Shown piece by piece: positions 60,942 through 64,000 of a stretch of 64,000 nt of DNA. The number at the start of each line of letters is the position of its first letter. The first letter of the stretch is position 1. The stretch spans positions 124,001 to 188,000 of the forward strand of contig JBAZYB010000001.1 in assembly GCA_041659545.1 (NCBI GenBank), given 5' to 3'. Under the pieces are notes generated by a model. The model was not told the origin of the DNA. It was given only the letters and a program-made list of their open reading frames with translations, and did no database searches. Position numbers and translations under genes: made by a program. The DNA comes from Hyphomicrobium_A sp041659545. GTDB lineage: Bacteria > Pseudomonadota > Alphaproteobacteria > Rhizobiales > Hyphomicrobiaceae.

Positions 60942-61412
60942 CTAGGCGGCGCGCTCGTCTTGATCGGAGTCGTGCGACTTCCGCCCTGCAGCCTTCATCC
61001 GTTTCCAAGCGTCGTGTTCTGCAAGCCACCACGAATCGAGTTCCGGGTGCCTGCGCCGTAAGACATGCAACCGTTGAGAGATCGCCTGGGGCTTCTTGTC
61101 TTCCCTAACTGCGACTTCGCGCAAGCTCAACGGAGGATCGTGAAGAAAGACCGCCTCGAGTAGGGCGACATTCTGAGTGGAAAGCTTCGGTGCAATCGCG
61201 GCGATGTAGGTTCGCCGCCAGTCGATCATTGATTCATGAGTCGCCACCGAGTCGCTGAGACTGGTGCGACCGCGACCAACTGCGTCGACTTCGCCAACCG
61301 CACAATAAATAGAGTGTGCGCCAGTGGTCCGGCGCCTCATCGGAATCGGATTTCCGTTGAGGTCCGCAGCTAGATAGCGGTCAAGACTATGCAGACTGAC
61401 AATCTTCGGCAT
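60942..61412 (-). CDS. HTH-containing protein, sigma-region-4-like
   Basis: 156 residues, minus strand. Residues about 75-130 (K-L-S-T-Q-N-V-A-L-L-E-A-V-F, S-L-R-E-V-A-V-R-E-D-K-K-P-Q-A-I-S-Q-R-L) form a helix-turn-helix like that of sigma-70 region 4 or small regulators; the C-terminus is basic and charged. It lies 115 bases downstream of the ubiquitin-like operon in the same direction and may regulate it or be unrelated. Confidence 0.5.
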   Translation of the reverse strand: MPKIVSLHSLDRYLAADLNGNPIPMRRRTTGAHSIYCAVGEVDAVGRGRTSLSDSVATHESMIDWRRTYIAAIAPKLSTQNVALLEAVFLHDPPLSLREVAVREDKKPQAISQRLHVLRRRHPELDSWWLAEHDAWKRMKAAGRKSHDSDQDERAA

Positions 61413-61527
61413 TCAGGCACCCTCCATGGTTAGGTGGGTTTTCAGAGGTTGCCTGTTGTCTGCGTCTAGCCGACCGCTCTACATAATAGACCAAGTGGCA
61501 AGGGCGAGGCCTGACCTTGCCGCAAGT

Positions 61528-62349
61528 TCATGCTACCGAACGACTTCCACAATTGAAACAACCTCTTCGTCGGGCGGGTCGGCTGGCTCTTTCCGTCGAG
61601 CCATCCAGGCTGGATTCCCTCCACGTGGGCGTACTTGCGGAGCCCATGATCGTGTCTGCCACGGCAGTGACCGCGTGAGAAGCGGCCAGCATGCACGAGG
61701 TGACCGCGGCGGACGCGCACGGGGCCGTAACCTTGGCTTTGGCATTTGGCAGCATGCAACTTAGGCAGGGTCCGCCTGGAAACTGGCTGACAACCTGCGT
61801 CCGCATCCCGTCGCGCGAGAGCATCGGAAACACCACTGGAATCTTGTGTCCGTGACACCAGATCTCGGCGAACAGTCGCGTCGAGTTGTTGTCGACCGCC
61901 ACCACTAGGACAGTTGGCCAATGCTCAGTCATAGAGAAGCCCCCAATTAGTGGCAAGGCGATACCGGTCACGACCCCCGGATTCGTCATGTGGGGAACAA
62001 CATTGCGCGCCAAGGCATGGGCCTTCCATTCCCCAATGTCCGCGCCGAACATCATTTGACGTGGTGCGTTCGTGCGGTCGAAACGATCGTGGTCGATAAA
62101 GGTCAACTGCGAGACGCCCATTCGCGCCAGACCCACACCAATCCAGCTGCCAAGACCACCTGCCCCAGCGATCACCACATGCGCGGCCTCAAGCCGCCCT
62201 TGATCGTGCCCGGGCATCGCCGCTTGTCGGCAGAACAGGTCGGCCTCGGCGCTGTGGCGCGCGGGTGGGAATCCAGGTGCCTCTAGCCTAAGGACCGGAT
62301 TGACACATGCGGTAGGCTCGGGACTAGGTAAGGTCGAGTCGAAAGACAT
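61528..62349 (-). CDS. ThiF/E1-like ubiquitin-activating protein
   Basis: 273 residues from ATG 62349. E1/ThiF Rossmann domain: V-V-I-A-G-A-G-G-L-G-S at 58-68, T-F-I-D-H-D-R-F-D-R-T-N-A-P-R-Q with the adenylating Asp and Arg, then W-P-T-V-L-V-V-A-V-D-N-N-S-T-R and a Cys-rich stretch (C-L-S-C-M-L-P, later C-A-S and S-C-M) that may bind zinc or hold the thioester Cys. Such enzymes adenylate the C-terminus of a ubiquitin-like protein. It overlaps the JAMM gene by 26 bases and is the last gene of the four-gene operon. Confidence 0.88.
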   Translation of the reverse strand: MSFDSTLPSPEPTACVNPVLRLEAPGFPPARHSAEADLFCRQAAMPGHDQGRLEAAHVVIAGAGGLGSWIGVGLARMGVSQLTFIDHDRFDRTNAPRQMMFGADIGEWKAHALARNVVPHMTNPGVVTGIALPLIGGFSMTEHWPTVLVVAVDNNSTRLFAEIWCHGHKIPVVFPMLSRDGMRTQVVSQFPGGPCLSCMLPNAKAKVTAPCASAAVTSCMLAASHAVTAVADTIMGSASTPTWRESSLDGSTERASRPARRRGCFNCGSRSVA

Positions 62350-62890
62350 TAGGTTCTCCTGGATGCTGGATGATTCCTGTGCCTCGCCATCGCACGACAA
62401 CAGTCCCTTCATTGATGGCTTGGCCCCACACGCGCAAGTAGCCATCCCGAACAACGATGATGTTGACTAGACGGTCGGAGTAGTGGCGTCGGAGATCGCG
62501 CTCCTGGTTCAGGTCGATGTCGGACGGATGGGTGCATGCCGGGCCCTGTCCTGGGTGCGAGTGCATCCACACCGCAAAGTGGGCACCTGTTCGCTCGAAG
62601 TCAATGAGACTGTTCGTCATACGCACGGAGTCAGCACGAACGTGGACTGCGGAGGGTTTGGCCTCCGTGACATCTGCGACACTCGTGACCCTGACACCGG
62701 CCGGCGTGTGTCGACCACCGAACACCACCATGCGCTCGGCCGGGAAGACCTGCCGCCACGAGGCGAACATCAGGTCCGTGGGGATGACCACCCTTGTCGC
62801 GCCCGTAGGTGTCTTGGCGCGATTCCTGGATAAGAGATCGAACGGCAATAACACGTAAGCGGGCTGCTCTTGCCGATGAAAGAGTCGCAT
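62324..62890 (-). CDS. JAMM/MPN metallopeptidase (deubiquitinase-like)
   Basis: 188 residues. The complete JAMM signature is present: Glu52 in A-E-R-M-V-V-F-G-G, then H110-S-H112-P, and S123-x-x-D126 in H-P-S-D-I-D. It should cleave a peptide or isopeptide bond behind a ubiquitin-like C-terminus, either to mature the Ubl or to remove it from targets. It lies three bases after the candidate E2 gene and overlaps the E1 gene. Confidence 0.9.
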   Translation of the reverse strand: MRLFHRQEQPAYVLLPFDLLSRNRAKTPTGATRVVIPTDLMFASWRQVFPAERMVVFGGRHTPAGVRVTSVADVTEAKPSAVHVRADSVRMTNSLIDFERTGAHFAVWMHSHPGQGPACTHPSDIDLNQERDLRRHYSDRLVNIIVVRDGYLRVWGQAINEGTVVVRWRGTGIIQHPGEPNVFRLDLT

Positions 62891-62893
62891 GCG

Positions 62894-63334
62894 TCAGGCC
62901 TTTCTCGTTCCGTTGAACGATTCATCGAGCATCCGCTCCATGTAGAGGAGAGCATCGTCGACCGTGGCGGGATGGCGATTCCAATGGAGCCGAAACCAGG
63001 GTGCGTTCGCCAGTTGTAGACAGGATCCGTGAGCGTGTCGTTTCATCTCCTGAGGCGGGTCGGCGATATACGCAGCGATGTCGTTGCCCTGTTGCCGAAC
63101 GAAGCCATTGAACTCGCGCCAGGTGCGCGCGGTGAAGTCGTAGACGCGGTAGCGGCCGGCAAACTCGACGTGATCGGCCTTGTCCTTGCGTTGCCAGCGC
63201 TTCTCATCCCAAGCAAACCGCGCTGGAACCTCGATGACCTTCGTCGGCTTCGGGCCGATGACGCGTCGGGCTGGACCGACCAGTCGCGGTCGGCCCAGCC
63301 CTTTCCCCACTAGTTTCGCGAGCCAGTCTTTCAT
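62894..63334 (-). CDS. Candidate E2-like protein
   Basis: 146 residues, ATGA overlap with the Ubl gene. The N-terminal 35 residues are basic. The C-terminal half reads K-R-H-A-H-G-S-C-L-Q-L-A-N-A-P-W-F-R-L-H-W and then D-D-A-L-L-Y-M-E-R-M-L. A single conserved-looking Cys105 after H-x-H-G-S, followed by a Trp-rich strand and a terminal helix, fits the prokaryotic E2-like families found between Ubl and JAMM/ThiF genes. I assign E2 mainly by gene order; the fold should be modelled. Confidence 0.6.
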   Translation of the reverse strand: MKDWLAKLVGKGLGRPRLVGPARRVIGPKPTKVIEVPARFAWDEKRWQRKDKADHVEFAGRYRVYDFTARTWREFNGFVRQQGNDIAAYIADPPQEMKRHAHGSCLQLANAPWFRLHWNRHPATVDDALLYMERMLDESFNGTRKA

Positions 63335-63564
63335 GCGCCCGCCACCACGTCGTCCTTCGCCGCGTAGATCTTCTGCCCATCCGACACGGCGTCGAACAGG
63401 TTGTCACCGTGCCCGAACATCCCGCCCTCGGGGCGGGACAACTGGAATCCGTTCAGGCCCAGTTGCTTGAGCACGTCGATGGCCCTGGTATTCGGCAGAA
63501 TGGCGACATCCGTGAACTCCTTCCCATCCGAGCCAGCGATCGCGATGATGATGCGTTTCTGCAT
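63331..63564 (-). CDS. Ubiquitin-like beta-grasp protein
   Basis: 77 residues from ATG 63564 with AGGAGGT upstream. The pattern fits a beta-grasp fold: K-R-I-I-I-A-I-A-G-S first strand, K-E-F-T-D-V-A-I-L second, helix A-I-D-V-L-K-Q-L-G, F-Q-L-S-R, and the final strand G-Q-K-I-Y-A-A-K-D-D-V-V-A-G-A. The C-terminus ends Gly-Ala instead of Gly-Gly; removal of the last Ala by the JAMM enzyme would expose Gly. First gene of the operon and probably the conjugated modifier. Confidence 0.8.
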   Translation of the reverse strand: MQKRIIIAIAGSDGKEFTDVAILPNTRAIDVLKQLGLNGFQLSRPEGGMFGHGDNLFDAVSDGQKIYAAKDDVVAGA

Positions 63565-63704
63565 GATTGTCAGACCTCCTACATGGAGGGCAAATGTCAA
63601 GGCTCCGAGAGTTGGCATGGACGAAATAGCGTGCCGAACGCGATCACGCCTTTGCCTGCATCTCATTGAGCCGTGTGCGGTTGTGGGATTACAGAATTTG
63701 CCTA

Positions 63705-63735
63705 TTGACCTGGGGGGGGGGGGTACCGATATACA
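63705..63735 (+). promoter_or_regulatory. Promoter with G12 tract in the spacer
   Basis: TTGACC at 63705-63710 (5 of 6 to the -35 consensus) and TATACA at 63730-63735 (4 of 6 to the -10 consensus) are separated by 19 bases, of which 12 are an unbroken G run (63712-63723). An expected start near 63742 would give a 29-base leader ending in the ribosome site of the lipoprotein gene at 63771. Slippage in the G run would change the spacer length. Confidence 0.5.
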
Positions 63736-63770
63736 TATGGGCTCTTCAAGTCCTGAAAGAGGAGTCCGCC

Positions 63771-64000
63771 ATGCGCCATTGGTTCGTTGTCTTGGCCGTC
63801 TTGCTAAGCGCTTGCGGCGGCGGCTCGCCGTCCAGTCCGACACCAGTCGCGACAACTCCCACGGCTCCAGCGCCGACTCCGACGCCTGGTCCAACTGTCA
63901 CTTCGCTCGTGGTCGAGGCGACCTCCGCGCTGCTGATTAACGTCGGTACTTCCCTTCAATTCATTGCAACGGCGACGATGTCGGACGGCACGATTCGCAT
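63771..64000 (+). CDS. Lipoprotein, partial (runs off the window)
   Basis: At least 76 codons, continuing beyond the right edge. AGAGGAG lies nine bases before ATG 63771. A lipoprotein signal peptide (M-R-H-W-F-V-V-L-A-V-L-L-S-A-C) places the lipidated Cys at residue 15, followed by a Gly/Ser/Pro/Thr linker of about 30 residues and the start of a BIG2-like Ig domain (V-T-S-L-V-V-E-A-T-S-A-L-L-I-N-V-G-T-S). It is the same type of protein as the N-terminal part of the one at 3550. Confidence 0.8.
   Translation, partial: MRHWFVVLAVLLSACGGGSPSSPTPVATTPTAPAPTPTPGPTVTSLVVEATSALLINVGTSLQFIATATMSDGTIR

Overview
The window looks like soil-type Acidobacteriota DNA, most likely Vicinamibacteria-like. 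This is inferred from a full-length 'ADOP' duplicated permease, secreted lipoproteins with proline/threonine-rich linkers and Ig-like or carboxypeptidase-regulatory domains, moderate-high GC, and many overlapping start/stop codons. No rRNA, tRNA or CRISPR array was recognised.

Layout. (1) 1-4712: membrane and secreted proteins: an SH3-domain protein, a zinc-peptidase-like lipoprotein and a frameshifted gluzincin lipoprotein. (2) 4802-8156: scar tissue, made of a 237-bp repeat element, a decayed IS66 element with all three genes broken, and the 3' remnant of an alanine racemase gene. (3) 8467-12822: small genes, two of which share an upstream palindromic motif, and the ADOP permease. (4) 12858-54179: a ~41 kb, almost entirely plus-strand, tightly overlapped cluster that reads as an unusual biosynthetic gene cluster. 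(5) 54205-56326: a second scar, with a truncated IS21 element and second copies of two sequences also found at 1931-2366 and 4802-5038, so the cluster is bracketed by direct repeats. (6) 56380-60634: three plus-strand genes of unknown role, the last a PD-(D/E)xK-like/P-loop fusion that could be a defence ATPase. (7) 60606-63564: minus-strand genes ending in a compact ubiquitin-like conjugation operon (Ubl, candidate E2, JAMM peptidase, ThiF/E1). (8) 63705-64000: a promoter containing a G12 tract and the start of another lipoprotein.

How the cluster may work. DAHP synthase, PabA, PabB (with the aminodeoxychorismate-synthase Lys signature PIKGT) and a PabC-like class IV aminotransferase-fold enzyme point to 4-aminodeoxychorismate or p-aminobenzoate as precursor. 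There are three adenylate-forming ligases, two free carrier proteins and a third carrier fused to an HMGL-like synthase plus cupin. No NRPS condensation or PKS ketosynthase domain is visible. Tailoring capacity is large: three paralogous B12-type radical SAM proteins and a fourth of another type, five SAM methyltransferases, two Fe(II)/2-oxoglutarate oxygenases, an asparagine-synthase-like amidotransferase, a racemase, a split PEP-synthase-like phosphotransferase, an aldehyde dehydrogenase, an aldo/keto reductase and several alpha/beta hydrolases, two of which carry Cys at the nucleophile position. A DrrAB-like ABC exporter is included. I infer a carrier-protein-tethered, NRPS-free natural product built on PABA and heavily methylated; its structure cannot be read from the sequence.

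Limits: all family calls are by eye from motifs, starts are inferred, and no database search was possible.
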